Virus record (IMG/VR): IMGVR_UViG_3300021420_000017
Location: 62,001-126,000 of that record
Source: a virus
Reading direction: 5' to 3' (one strand)
DNA: 64,000 bases
Shown here: positions 21,031-29,983 of the stretch, in pieces
How positions within the stretch are numbered: position 1 is the stretch's first letter
How the letters are laid out: each line of letters opens with the position of its first letter
The notes under the pieces: generated by a model
The model's input: the letters and a program-made list of their open reading frames with translations, nothing else
Database searches by the model: none
Told to the model about the DNA's origin: nothing
Made by a program: the position numbers and the translations under genes

Positions 21031-23634
21031 ATGACTGACTCATTTGCCATCAATGCCCTGTGGGATGGGGTCACCCGTGACTTCGACGCTGAGCAGGCTC
21101 ACGAGCGCTTCGTGCGGGGCAAGGTCGCGGTTGCCAGTCACTGGCCCTTCCTCGCGGTCGCGCAGAGCCCCGAGGAGTTCGATCAGCGGATGGCTCTCGC
21201 TCTGCCCGCGATCGAGGCCAAGCTCGACCCGGCGGTGGCGCAGCAGGTCATCGACTCCCTGGTTGAGGACTGGCAGATCATGCGCGAGGCACACCTAGCA
21301 GCGATGCCCAGTATTGAGGTCCAGGGGCGTCACCGCGCGGTCGTGGAGGTCGGGGAGCAGTTCTTCCACGCCGCCTCCCAGAAGTGGCTCACCGTGGTCG
21401 CTGGACCCGATGGAGAGCCCATCGCGGTCGAGCCGCATGTTGCCCACCTGGCCTACATCGACCCCAGTGATGCCCAGCGTTACTCGACCTACCCCAATCT
21501 CAACCCGCCGGTGAACAACGGCGGCATGCCGGTCGACCCGGATGGCTTCGTGGCCAGTCCAGATCCCGACCAGGCGGGCAAGAGCGATGCGGTCATCCAG
21601 CAGCGCCAGCTCACCCCGGGAGCCTGGACCGTCACCCCGGGCAGTGAATACCCGCAGCACGTCATGCCCCAGTCCGAGCAGTACGGCTACCAGTCCACTG
21701 GCTCTTACAAAGATATTGACAAGAATGGTTGTCCTGACTGTGGGACTAAGTGGGTAGACGGAAAGCTTCAGCACAAGAAAGATTGCCCCACTCTCAAGGA
21801 GTTTGACCCGCATCACGAGTCTTCGCGCCACACAAGCGGAGTCGTCACCACTGGCTGGACGCAGGCTTCGCTCGATCAGTTGCTGGCGGGGATGGGTCAG
21901 TTCGACAAGCTCGCGGGCGATCGATACCACGTGATTGAGGGACGTGGCGAGGCCGAGTTCCCTTCCGATCCCGATGGTTATCAGGATGGTCTGCGCGACG
22001 CGCATTACCATCACTCGCGTGGTGGTTACGACTTCCGCAATGACCCCGAGTTCGCCGACCAGTCCGACGGCTATCAGACTGGCTATCACAAGGGCAAAGC
22101 AGAAGCTACTGATGGTTACCCTCATCGGGCCGTCCGGCACATAGCAGGCGAAGGCGTCGTGCCCACGCCAGGCCCAAACCCGAACTACTTCAGTCAGGGC
22201 ACCAATGGGCTCATGGGCGACATGGGCTACCCGACTGATCCAGGCCCGGAACCGCTAACCCACAATCAAGTAGATGACTTCTACGGCGCGGTTCCACCGC
22301 TGGTCAGCTCAGGCACGGATGGCTCCCAGAACGGCCCCTATAGTCTGCAGGACCCGCAGGCGATGGCTCCGACCGCGAGCCGCCGCCCTTTAGCTGAGCG
22401 CACGGCAGCCACTGATCGTCGGTGGGATGATTTGGCGACTTACAAGGCCGATCCGGATCGACAGGGCCCGTCGCCTAAGCATTATCATGATGGTTTTCTC
22501 GATGGCGTACTCGGGCGGGATGGTACTCACCACAAACACCCGAAAGCTGAAGAGAGCTATCAGCTCGGTCACGGGCACGGGCGATCTGTGCCAAATGATT
22601 TGCGCTCTTGGGTTGCTGATGGCGGAGATATCAAGCAGTCTGTTTTAGTGACGGCAGCCTTCAATGACAGTCACGTGAGTGATTACGTCAACTGGGCTCA
22701 AGGGGAAGGTCATGATCCGGATCATCCCAAGACGCTGAAGCGGTATGAGCAGCGCCCGGGTATCGGAAAGGCACACACCAACTTCCTGGCAGATCAGCTC
22801 TATATCGGTAGCGGTGATCAGGACTGGCGCAAGAGCGCAATGACCGACGGTCGGATCGTCGGTCATTGCGATCACTGTTCGAAGCCCGTCCGTCTGCACA
22901 CCGAGAACGGTGAGCACGAGCTGCGTCACCTGCATAGCGGCTCGAACTGGTGCGCGCCCAAGGCCACCGATTCGCTCTCGGTGGCGAAGGTGTCTTCACA
23001 GTTTTTCGATCCCACCGACCCGAGTGTGCGCACTGCGGCCATCGGCGACCCGCAGGACATGAGCGGCCAAGGTGTGGACCCGATGCCAGGTGGCCAGGGT
23101 CTCACCCAAGACTCTTCTGGGACCGCTGATGCCAATGTGCCGGTGCCTGATCCGATGAGCAGCACCGGCAGCCTCCAGGCCTGGGCGAATCAGTACATCA
23201 AGCGGCAGGGCGACTCCTGGGTCATCACTCAGAAGGGGACCGGCAAGGTTCTCTCCCACCATGACAGTCAGGAAGAGGCCGAGGCCAGCTTCCGGGCGAT
23301 GATGGAGTCCAAGCACGGGGTTTCTCTGCGCGCTCAGGCCGACGGAGTCAGCATCGAGCGTCCTACAGCAGAAAACCCGACTGGGCGAGGCTCGGATGAG
23401 TTCCAGGCCACACATTGGGACAACATAGTGCAACAGCGACCAATGCAGGCGCCTGATGGCAGCGGTGGTCGCAATATCAACTCGCCCGTCTTGCCTGCCG
23501 CTCCGATCCGCACGATTGACACGAATCGGCCTGGCGGTCGGAATCCGCAGCAGGACGAGGTCGGAGAGAACCAGAACGAGGATTCGCGTGAGGCCTCGTT
23601 GCGCACCCTGGCGCAGATCATGGAGGCCGACTAA
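21031..23634 (+). CDS. Large zinc-knuckle virion protein with Y-G-H repeats
   Basis: An 867-aa protein. Residues 1-100 are helical. Around 235-260 there is a CPDCGT...CP zinc site in an AT-richer patch. Around 310-360 and 490-530 there are two copies of a Gly/His/Tyr module (DGYQDGLRDAHYH... and HYHDGFLDGVLGRDG..., each ending in Y-x-x-G-x-x-x-G). Near 610 is CDHCSKPVRLH with a later HSGSNWC. Residues 715-760 (GSLQAWANQYIKRQGDSWVI, then VLSHHDSQEEAEASFRAM) look like a small DUF-type domain reading cell or protein surfaces. Last of a modular late trio. Function unknown; a structural or injected protein is likely. Confidence 0.65.
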   Translation: MTDSFAINALWDGVTRDFDAEQAHERFVRGKVAVASHWPFLAVAQSPEEFDQRMALALPAIEAKLDPAVAQQVIDSLVEDWQIMREAHLAAMPSIEVQGRHRAVVEVGEQFFHAASQKWLTVVAGPDGEPIAVEPHVAHLAYIDPSDAQRYSTYPNLNPPVNNGGMPVDPDGFVASPDPDQAGKSDAVIQQRQLTPGAWTVTPGSEYPQHVMPQSEQYGYQSTGSYKDIDKNGCPDCGTKWVDGKLQHKKDCPTLKEFDPHHESSRHTSGVVTTGWTQASLDQLLAGMGQFDKLAGDRYHVIEGRGEAEFPSDPDGYQDGLRDAHYHHSRGGYDFRNDPEFADQSDGYQTGYHKGKAEATDGYPHRAVRHIAGEGVVPTPGPNPNYFSQGTNGLMGDMGYPTDPGPEPLTHNQVDDFYGAVPPLVSSGTDGSQNGPYSLQDPQAMAPTASRRPLAERTAATDRRWDDLATYKADPDRQGPSPKHYHDGFLDGVLGRDGTHHKHPKAEESYQLGHGHGRSVPNDLRSWVADGGDIKQSVLVTAAFNDSHVSDYVNWAQGEGHDPDHPKTLKRYEQRPGIGKAHTNFLADQLYIGSGDQDWRKSAMTDGRIVGHCDHCSKPVRLHTENGEHELRHLHSGSNWCAPKATDSLSVAKVSSQFFDPTDPSVRTAAIGDPQDMSGQGVDPMPGGQGLTQDSSGTADANVPVPDPMSSTGSLQAWANQYIKRQGDSWVITQKGTGKVLSHHDSQEEAEASFRAMMESKHGVSLRAQADGVSIERPTAENPTGRGSDEFQATHWDNIVQQRPMQAPDGSGGRNINSPVLPAAPIRTIDTNRPGGRNPQQDEVGENQNEDSREASLRTLAQIMEAD

Positions 23635-24795
23635 ATGAGTAGCGCAGTTCAGATCTTCTGCGGCAACTGCGGAGCGCAGGGGGCGGTCAACAAGGTCACT
23701 GCGAGCTTGCAGTGTGTGTGTGGCTCGACCGACCTGGGTCTCGTCGGGGTCGATACCCCCAAGGTGGTGACCGCCAGCGACTATGGCCACGAGGAAGAAG
23801 ACTTCGATCTGGGCTTCGAGCACGGGGCGAACGGTCATCCCAAGTCCGGCGCGAGTGAGGCCTATCATTTCGGTCACGATCGCGGTGTCAGCTACGCCCA
23901 CTCCACGGGCCGCTTCCGCACCGACCACGAGAACTATGGCAAGGAAGCCGCTCAACACGTCGCCTACCCGCAAGGGCCGGGTACGGGCTGGGGTAAGCCG
24001 CAGGATCTGACTCGGGGCTGGAGCGAGTACCAGGGCCCCCTTCCCGGGGGCAACCCGCAGTCCTCGGCGCCGGTCAGTGATAACGCCGTCTGCCCGGCCT
24101 GTCATGGGGCGGGCTGGGATCCGATGGACTCCACCGTCACCTGCCGGGAGTGCAATGGCACGGGTCAGGTCAACGCGCCCACCTCCAAGCCGCCGGTGGA
24201 AAGCTATGACGCCACCACTTCAGGGCCGCCGGTGGGCGGTGCTCGTTGGGCTAGCACTCGCACGGCGGGGCGCACTTCCACCGACGTTCTGGGCAGTCCG
24301 GAGCAGCACATCCGTGCCACCACCCCGGGCTACAGCGAGCGGGGCGGCTACCGGCCTGAGGGAGAGGTCGATCCGAACAACGCAGCGACCTTCTACCCCA
24401 AGGCCGACACGTATTCGCCGTTGATCCAGAGCCGGGAGCAGCCAGCCTACGAGCATGGCAACAAGCCCTACCAGATGGACTCTTCCTCCTGCCCGAACTG
24501 CGACCACAGCCCGACCGAGCTGCGCAAGGACAAGAACGAGGACGCCTGGGCCGTCTGCCCGCACTGCGGGCCGCTGGCCAACATCGACAAGCACCCCGAG
24601 ATCAATCCCTACGCATGGCCCCATGGCTTCACCCCGGACCGCTCGATGAAGACCTCGGCCCTGCTCGGGCGCAACAAGCGCACCGGCAAGCTGTTGCGCA
24701 TCGTGGCCACCGTGGCGAGTACGAACCCGGGCCTGCATCCGGGAGAAGTCGTCCGCCTGGCGCGCATGAGCGTTGCCTCGTTCGCGGAGAAGTAG
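23635..24795 (+). CDS. Multi-zinc-ribbon virion protein
   Basis: A 386-aa protein containing at least three zinc modules: CGNCGAQGAV...CVCGS (about 8-31), a DnaJ-like CPACHGAGWD...CRECNGTGQV (about 155-180) and CPNCDHSPTEL...CPHCGPL (about 285-312). Between them lies one copy of the Gly/His/Tyr module (FDLGFEHGANGH...AYHFGHDRGVSYAH, about 58-90). The ends are basic. The ATG follows the previous stop by a TAAATG junction. Likely a virion or head-assembly protein; no exact family. Confidence 0.65.
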   Translation: MSSAVQIFCGNCGAQGAVNKVTASLQCVCGSTDLGLVGVDTPKVVTASDYGHEEEDFDLGFEHGANGHPKSGASEAYHFGHDRGVSYAHSTGRFRTDHENYGKEAAQHVAYPQGPGTGWGKPQDLTRGWSEYQGPLPGGNPQSSAPVSDNAVCPACHGAGWDPMDSTVTCRECNGTGQVNAPTSKPPVESYDATTSGPPVGGARWASTRTAGRTSTDVLGSPEQHIRATTPGYSERGGYRPEGEVDPNNAATFYPKADTYSPLIQSREQPAYEHGNKPYQMDSSSCPNCDHSPTELRKDKNEDAWAVCPHCGPLANIDKHPEINPYAWPHGFTPDRSMKTSALLGRNKRTGKLLRIVATVASTNPGLHPGEVVRLARMSVASFAEK

Positions 24796-24808
24796 GACCG
24801 ACCCGGAG

Positions 24809-25276
24809 ATGATCTCTCTCTACGAAGGGGACGCCGTCAGCTATGTCGGCGCGGCAATGCCGCCTGCGCACGGCAAATTGCTTTTTTTCGCCTCCGAGCA
24901 GGCCGCGCATGTGAAGTGGTCTGATGGACCCTTCGAGGGCAAGATCGCGATCGTTGATATCTGGGACCTGATGCCGGTCGAGTCCGCCCAGGTCCTGGCC
25001 AGCCTCGACCCGAACAGCCCCAACGCGCTGCGCCGAGTGATGGCTTCCCAGGGCGAAAGCGGGGCGGTGAACTTCCTAGTTAGCGCGAATCAGGTGGAGG
25101 GCTGGACCGGGATCGCTCGTGAAACGCTGAACTTTGTGCAGGCCAAACTGCGCAGTGATGCCTCTATGGATATGGCTTACGAACAACTTTCGGCCGCCGA
25201 GATTGATTCACTGATCGCTTTCTCTAGCCGTGTTTTGCTTAAAGATGCCTTCGGCGAACTGAACGAGGCGGACTAA
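24809..25276 (+). CDS. Late protein, beta domain plus helical tail
   Basis: A 155-aa protein. ATG 24809 (MISLYEGDAVSYV) is preferred to a frame beginning inside the gene before. Residues 1-55 look like a small SH3-like barrel (GDAVSYVGAAMPPAHGKLLFF...KWSDGPFEGKIAIVDIWDLMPV); residues 60-155 are helical. The barrel resembles those in phage hypothetical proteins that bind substrate DNA or protein. Co-transcribed with the zinc-ribbon genes around it. Confidence 0.6.
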   Translation: MISLYEGDAVSYVGAAMPPAHGKLLFFASEQAAHVKWSDGPFEGKIAIVDIWDLMPVESAQVLASLDPNSPNALRRVMASQGESGAVNFLVSANQVEGWTGIARETLNFVQAKLRSDASMDMAYEQLSAAEIDSLIAFSSRVLLKDAFGELNEAD

Positions 25277-25278
25277 TC

Positions 25279-25965
25279 ATGTCTGTTAGCAACGGATGGG
25301 AATCAAGCATGGAGCACGGCATCCGTTACGTTCACCACCAGGGCTACTCCGGTGCAACCGCTCAAGTCTTAGTGGAACCCCCCAAACTCACGGTGCTGGC
25401 GCACGTCTCCGGAAACAGCATCGACTGTCTGCATTGTCCGTTTTGTGGCAGTGGTGCTATAGTAGCGAGAAGTGACGGAACGATTGAATGTTCCTTTTGC
25501 ACCTCTTGCTTTACTGTTCAGGTCCAGCCGCAGTTCCCGGCTTTCCCGATGACGACCCAGGGCCAGCCCTACCCGTGGCCGGGCCAGCCTGATCCCGCCT
25601 CCGTGGTGGCTCCTGGGAGTGCTCCGATGGCTCCTGGTGACCCGCTCGGCGGAGGTATCGGGGGAGCCCCGGAAGACATCAACGCGGTTGATCCCAACGA
25701 CCCGGATGCTGATGGGGCGGATGAGAGCGGGGACGATAGCGACGCTCCTCCCTGGCTCAAGGGCAAGAGTGGCGATTCCGATGCCGGAGACGATAAGAAG
25801 GCCCAGGTGGGGGGCAAGAGCGCTCCTCCATTCGTCAAGAAGAAGTCCTATCTCACCGTCACCGGCGCGCAGTTGTCCGAGCAGGACTACATCCGCCACC
25901 TGGCCATCGCTCACGCCCAGGACAAGAGACGAGTTGCCAGCCTGGTGAAGGCGAGCCGCACGTGA
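25279..25965 (+). CDS. Zinc-ribbon protein with acidic linker
   Basis: A 228-aa protein. Residues 50-76 form a TFIIS-like zinc ribbon (CPFCGSGAIV...TIECSFCTSCF). A Pro-rich segment and a strongly acidic linker (about 135-165) follow, then a conserved C-terminal helix region (LSEQDYIRHLAIAHAQDKRRVASLVKA split over about 197-224). The layout suggests a bridging protein in the virion or on the packaging complex. GTGA overlap with the gene after. Confidence 0.6.
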   Translation: MSVSNGWESSMEHGIRYVHHQGYSGATAQVLVEPPKLTVLAHVSGNSIDCLHCPFCGSGAIVARSDGTIECSFCTSCFTVQVQPQFPAFPMTTQGQPYPWPGQPDPASVVAPGSAPMAPGDPLGGGIGGAPEDINAVDPNDPDADGADESGDDSDAPPWLKGKSGDSDAGDDKKAQVGGKSAPPFVKKKSYLTVTGAQLSEQDYIRHLAIAHAQDKRRVASLVKASRT

Positions 25966-26282
25966 GCGGCAGCATCACCATCAACGCAGCATTGGCGCAG
26001 GCGGGCGTCCCGGACGAGACATTTGCGATAGCCATCGGCCATCCCTGCATGGGGGCGAAGTTCCACAGCCCTCGACCGTTGGTTACTCGGCGATTCTTTG
26101 ATGTGGATTACGTATTCGTCAATGAGGTGTGGCTCTGTCCCACTTGTTACGAAAACCTCAAAGTCCTCCTTCACTTAGCGGGCAAAGTCGAAGCATTGGA
26201 GTGGACCATTCTCCGCGAGTTCGGCAATCAGCTACGCGCACTGGGCATGACCATCGCGCAGAACCGCAGGCAGGAAGACTGA
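25962..26282 (+). CDS. Hypothetical protein with CPTC knuckle
   Basis: A 106-aa protein. An early helix (SITINAALAQAGVPDETFA) is followed by HPCMGAKFHS and, near residue 61, VWLCPTCYENL, so one zinc site could be formed by H/C from both parts. The end is a helix (EWTILREFGNQLRALGM). Overlaps on both sides place it in the operon leading to the portal gene. No family recognised. Confidence 0.55.
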   Translation: MSGSITINAALAQAGVPDETFAIAIGHPCMGAKFHSPRPLVTRRFFDVDYVFVNEVWLCPTCYENLKVLLHLAGKVEALEWTILREFGNQLRALGMTIAQNRRQED

Positions 26283-29023
26283 TGGCGGACTTTGCAATCA
26301 ACGACCGGCGAGGTAAGGGCACCGGTCGGAGCAATGACGACCTGTCGCACTCGCGCCTGACCCGCAATGGAATGAATGTGCGCCGGGCCGTGGATGAGCA
26401 GGCGGCCAAGTCGAACATGTTCGGCGCTCCTCGGATGAACCGCGACAAAGAGACCCTCGATCACCTGAGCCGGGCCAAGATGTCGATGAGCCGCCGCGCC
26501 AGTCAGGGCACCGGGGTGAACAACGCGCCCAGTATGCAGATGGCTTCGGGTCGCCCACGCGACCCGATGTGGTACTGGAAGCAAAACAACATTCCGTTCA
26601 ACTTCACTGAACCAGCCGAGATGCAACGGATTAGGGAGTTTTGCAATACTCCCGACGCGCCGGTGACAATGGCCGATGGCACCACCAAGCCGCTCGGGCA
26701 GATCGTAGCCGGGGACAAGGTCAAGGGCTGGGACTACCTCGTGCACGCCACCAACCCGTGGGCCGGTGGCGGCTGGAGTTACGGCGGCAACGGGGGCAAG
26801 GTTCGTGAGTACGTCAGTGCCACTGTGCTAGCCACCAGCACCCGCACGGCTCCGTCGGTGGTCCGGCTGACGATGGCCTCCGGAGCGCAGATCACCTGCA
26901 CTCCGGATCACCTGTGGGCCAATCCTTACTACGGCCAGCAGGTGCAGTACAACGGCCCCTTCCCTCCCAACATGGCCAGCTCGACTGCGCTGATGAGCAC
27001 CGAGTACGCCCCGGCTCAGGTGGGGACCGAACTGCTTAATGTCGGGGCCGCCACGATGGACAAGGTCATCTCGATCGAGGATCTGGGCCCTGGCACAGTG
27101 GTCTCGATGCAGACCACCACGGGCAACTACATCGTCTGGGGAATGGCTTCTAAAAACTGCCGTCTGCTCTATGTTACTCACCCCATCATTGCGGCATGCG
27201 TAGACATCTTCGCTAAGTTTCCGCTGCAAGGATTACACTTTGAATCGAAAGACGATCAGCTTACTGATTTCTATAGCGAACTATTCTTTGATCAGTTGCA
27301 CTATGAAGACCACCTACTTGATATAGGTACTGAATACTGGAACTGCGGCGAGACGTTCTCTTTAGGGGCATGGAACGACACACTGGGTATCTGGGAGGGC
27401 GATCAGCTCATCAATCCGGATGACGTTGAGATTGAAAACGCGCTCTTCCTCAACGAGCCCCGCTTCCTTATGCGCCTGCCAGCGAGCCTGCGCAAGATCC
27501 TTACTACTCGAACTCCGCGTTATGCCTATGAGCAGATCGTGCGTAGCTTCCCCGAGCTGCTGCAGTATGTCGGCCAGGACGACCTCATGCCGGTCTCCAG
27601 CGTCATCCTCAAGCAGTTGCGGTTCAAGGCCGACCGGTTCAGCAACCGGGGCATCCCGATCCTCATGCGTGGCTTCCGGGCCATCATGCAGGAGGAAATG
27701 CTCAACAGCGCGCTGGACTCCATCGCCGACCGTCTCTATACCCCGCTCATCCTGACCAAGTTGGGAGCCACGGCGGCTGACCTGGGCACCACGGTTCCCT
27801 GGATCCCGGACCAGGACGAGATGGAAGAGTTCAACGTCGCGTTGGATGCCGCTCTGGCGGCCGACTTCCGGGCCCTGACCTACCACTGGGCTATCGACAT
27901 GCAGCCCGTCTTTGGCCGAGAGAATGTGCCTGATCTTTCCAACGACTTCGATCGGCTCACCGAGCGGCTTCTGATGGTATTCGGACTAAGTCAGACAATG
28001 CTCACAGGAGCCTCAGCAGGGGAAACTTACGCCGCTGATGCCCTAAACAGGGATGTAGTAACACAACTCCTCAGTCATTATCAGCGCAGCCTTGGTCAGT
28101 TCTATACAGATCGAGCACTCATCGTCGCTGAGGCGCAGGAGCATTATGACTACGAAGTGCGCGGGGGCAAGCGTTATCTGATTACCGAAGAGATCTATGA
28201 GATCGATGAGGAAAGCGGAGAGGAACGCATTGTCGAACAGCCGAAGCTCCTGGTCCCCGAACTCAAGTTCAAAATCCTCAACCTCACTGATGAGGATGCG
28301 GAACGGCAATTCATGGAATCACTGGCCGAGGCGGGTGTGCCCGTCCCCTACCGTGCGCGTATCTCCACGACCGGCCTGGATTTCAACGAGATGGTCGAAC
28401 AGCGGTCGAGGGAACAGGTCGCTCTAGCCGTCGCAGAGCAGGAGACGCGCAAGAAGACCTTCCTTGCACTGCGGGCCGCCGGGTTGCCCGTGCCCAGCGA
28501 TCTGATGGATGACTTCAGCCCCAAGGCGATCCCCGCCGACGGTACCAATCCGCCACTGGGGTCCATGGGAGATGAGGTTATCCCGGGGCTCGGTCAGCAG
28601 CCACTTGGTCTTCCGGCTCTGTCGCCCACGCCGGACGATCTGGCTCAGGCTGATCCGAATGCTGATCCCAATGCGGTGCCCAGCGACCAGGACGCGAACA
28701 TGGATGGCATTCCGGACTCCGAGCAGAATCCCGACCTGCAGCAACCCGGAGATGACGTGCCGCCTGAGTCGAATGAGGAGAAGGCCGACATGCCCAAGTC
28801 GGCCCAGCTCCAGAAGACCGCAGCGCTGCCTAAGTTCGGTATCAAGCAGATCACGAAGGACTATTACGTCCCGATCGACAACTCGGAGGAAGAGTCAACC
28901 AGGGACCACCGGCCGGACGGGATGTTCGGGACACCGAAGCATGTGGGCCTGAGACGCCACCTCGCGCCCCTCATCCCGGACGACATCAAGTTGAGTCATC
29001 TAGCCCCGGACGGGGATGAGTAA
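26282..29023 (+). CDS. Portal protein interrupted by a mini-intein
   Basis: A 913-aa precursor from ATG 26282, which overlaps the previous stop. Extein residues 95-120 plus 293-700 match large-actinophage portal proteins (MWYWKQNNIPFNFTEPAEM, then YVTHPIIAACVDIFAKFPLQG, GFRAIMQEEMLNSALDSIADRL, LMVFGLSQTMLTGASAGETY). The portal forms the dodecameric DNA entry ring of the head. A 172-aa intein (121-292) follows REF and must be spliced out, giving about 741 aa. The C-terminus is a long Asp/Pro-rich tail (about 790-860), then a basic ending. AT-rich patches flank the intein and cover later conserved motifs. Confidence 0.85.
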   Translation: MADFAINDRRGKGTGRSNDDLSHSRLTRNGMNVRRAVDEQAAKSNMFGAPRMNRDKETLDHLSRAKMSMSRRASQGTGVNNAPSMQMASGRPRDPMWYWKQNNIPFNFTEPAEMQRIREFCNTPDAPVTMADGTTKPLGQIVAGDKVKGWDYLVHATNPWAGGGWSYGGNGGKVREYVSATVLATSTRTAPSVVRLTMASGAQITCTPDHLWANPYYGQQVQYNGPFPPNMASSTALMSTEYAPAQVGTELLNVGAATMDKVISIEDLGPGTVVSMQTTTGNYIVWGMASKNCRLLYVTHPIIAACVDIFAKFPLQGLHFESKDDQLTDFYSELFFDQLHYEDHLLDIGTEYWNCGETFSLGAWNDTLGIWEGDQLINPDDVEIENALFLNEPRFLMRLPASLRKILTTRTPRYAYEQIVRSFPELLQYVGQDDLMPVSSVILKQLRFKADRFSNRGIPILMRGFRAIMQEEMLNSALDSIADRLYTPLILTKLGATAADLGTTVPWIPDQDEMEEFNVALDAALAADFRALTYHWAIDMQPVFGRENVPDLSNDFDRLTERLLMVFGLSQTMLTGASAGETYAADALNRDVVTQLLSHYQRSLGQFYTDRALIVAEAQEHYDYEVRGGKRYLITEEIYEIDEESGEERIVEQPKLLVPELKFKILNLTDEDAERQFMESLAEAGVPVPYRARISTTGLDFNEMVEQRSREQVALAVAEQETRKKTFLALRAAGLPVPSDLMDDFSPKAIPADGTNPPLGSMGDEVIPGLGQQPLGLPALSPTPDDLAQADPNADPNAVPSDQDANMDGIPDSEQNPDLQQPGDDVPPESNEEKADMPKSAQLQKTAALPKFGIKQITKDYYVPIDNSEEESTRDHRPDGMFGTPKHVGLRRHLAPLIPDDIKLSHLAPDGDE
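26642..27157 (+). other. Mini-intein in the portal gene
   Basis: A 172-residue intein. Block A starts at Cys 121 (CNTPDAPVTMADGTTKPLGQ), block B is TCTPDHLW with the T-x-x-H motif, and the C-terminal block reads VVSMQTTTGNYIVWGMASKN before Cys 293. No homing endonuclease domain is present. The penultimate residue is Lys instead of the usual His, the terminal Asn and +1 Cys are intact. The intein DNA is GC-rich, its flanks are not. Confidence 0.88.
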
Positions 29024-29041
29024 TCGGACCGTTTAAAGTGA

Positions 29042-29078
29042 CTGTCTGATTTGATCTTGGAACGGATACAAGTAGTGA
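29042..29078 (+). promoter_or_regulatory. Weak late promoter (variant)
   Basis: CTGTCT (29042-29047), 20 nt, ACAAGTAGTGA (29068-29078). The downstream block keeps AAGTAGTGA. It precedes the three membrane-protein genes by 87 nt. No gene is visible in 29024-29164. Confidence 0.6.
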
Positions 29079-29164
29079 CAGATCAATAACTGCGCGCAGA
29101 AGGTCGAGCCTCCGATGACGTGGTTGCCCGTAACCTTCATCCATAACGACGGGATGGCTCGTGC

Positions 29165-29488
29165 GTGAGCAGCAGCAATGTACTCAGCATAATTGAGGTG
29201 CTCTCCGCGATGTCTGTTCCTCTAGGAACTGGAGCGGTTGCTTATGTCCGATGGCGTAAGAACGCGGAAGAGGCACGGCATCAGCGGGAGCAAGCTGCTA
29301 CGACAGCAGCTAATCGGGCTGCAGCAGATGCAAGAACAGAAGAAAAAGCCATGCGCGATCAGTTGCTGAAGGCGAAAGATGACGAGATCGCTCGAATCAA
29401 TCTGATGCTGCAGCAGGAGCAGGCAGAGAACTCGCGGCTACAGGGGATGTTCCTAAATAGACCGCCCAATGGAGAAGGTGGGTCATGA
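29165..29488 (+). CDS. Membrane-anchored coiled-coil protein
   Basis: A 107-aa protein from GTG 29165. An N-terminal hydrophobic stretch (VLSIIEVLSAMSVPLGTGAVAYV, about 6-28) is followed by a long charged coiled coil (about 32-92). Small phage proteins with this plan include holin- or spanin-like and membrane-anchoring proteins, but no lysis signature is present and a separate holin-like gene lies at 56723. AT-richer than neighbours. It is the first of three membrane genes inserted between portal and the next virion gene. Confidence 0.6.
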   Translation: MSSSNVLSIIEVLSAMSVPLGTGAVAYVRWRKNAEEARHQREQAATTAANRAAADARTEEKAMRDQLLKAKDDEIARINLMLQQEQAENSRLQGMFLNRPPNGEGGS

Positions 29489-29982
29489 ACCATGAGTTCA
29501 AAGATTCCCCTGAATCGTTAGACCCTGTAGTGGCTCCCGCTGTTAAGTCAGCGATGCTGGAGACAGACCCTCCGGCTGTTCGTCGCAGACTTACTTTCTT
29601 CGTTCTATTGATCTTGGGTCTGCTCATCGTGATTTCTACGGGGGCCGCTGTAGTGGTGGTAGTCGACACCATCAAACTAGATACTTATACCTACTGCCAG
29701 GCGCATGTGAATAATTTAAATCGGTTGGTGGCAGATGACGACCGCAAAGTGAATGATGATCTCGCGCAAGCCAACAATGCATTGAACGAAGCCGACGCCG
29801 CCTTGTTTAAGGCTATTTTGGGCGCGCAGTCTCCACTCTCTCGCGAAGACTTCATTGCAGCATACGCGAGGTATACTCAAGCATATGCTGCATACCAATC
29901 AGAGTTGAGTATCTATACAACCGAGCGAGCTAACAATGATCGCATCCGTACTGCTAATCAGCTAACCAGCGGAAAGTGCTGA
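29485..29982 (+). CDS. Type II membrane protein
   Basis: A 165-aa protein. The N-terminal SLDPVVAPAVKSAM motif is cytoplasmic, followed by one strong membrane helix (about 37-60, LTFFVLLILGLLIVISTGAA) and a 105-residue, mostly helical outside domain with two widely spaced Cys (about 71 and 165). The same DPVV-PAV motif starts the next protein, so the two probably share a cytoplasmic partner. A role in superinfection exclusion or envelope interaction fits the topology. AT-rich codon use suggests acquisition. Confidence 0.6.
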   Translation: MNHEFKDSPESLDPVVAPAVKSAMLETDPPAVRRRLTFFVLLILGLLIVISTGAAVVVVVDTIKLDTYTYCQAHVNNLNRLVADDDRKVNDDLAQANNALNEADAALFKAILGAQSPLSREDFIAAYARYTQAYAAYQSELSIYTTERANNDRIRTANQLTSGKC

Positions 29983-29983
29983 G

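Noticed and set aside
22996-24105. Long open frame on the minus strand (369 codons)
   Set aside because: It spans two real late genes on the other strand, has no ribosome site, and its composition is the mirror of GC-rich codons. The same applies to the long minus-strand frames at 30669-31901, 33201-34445, 38204-39190 and 39319-40791.
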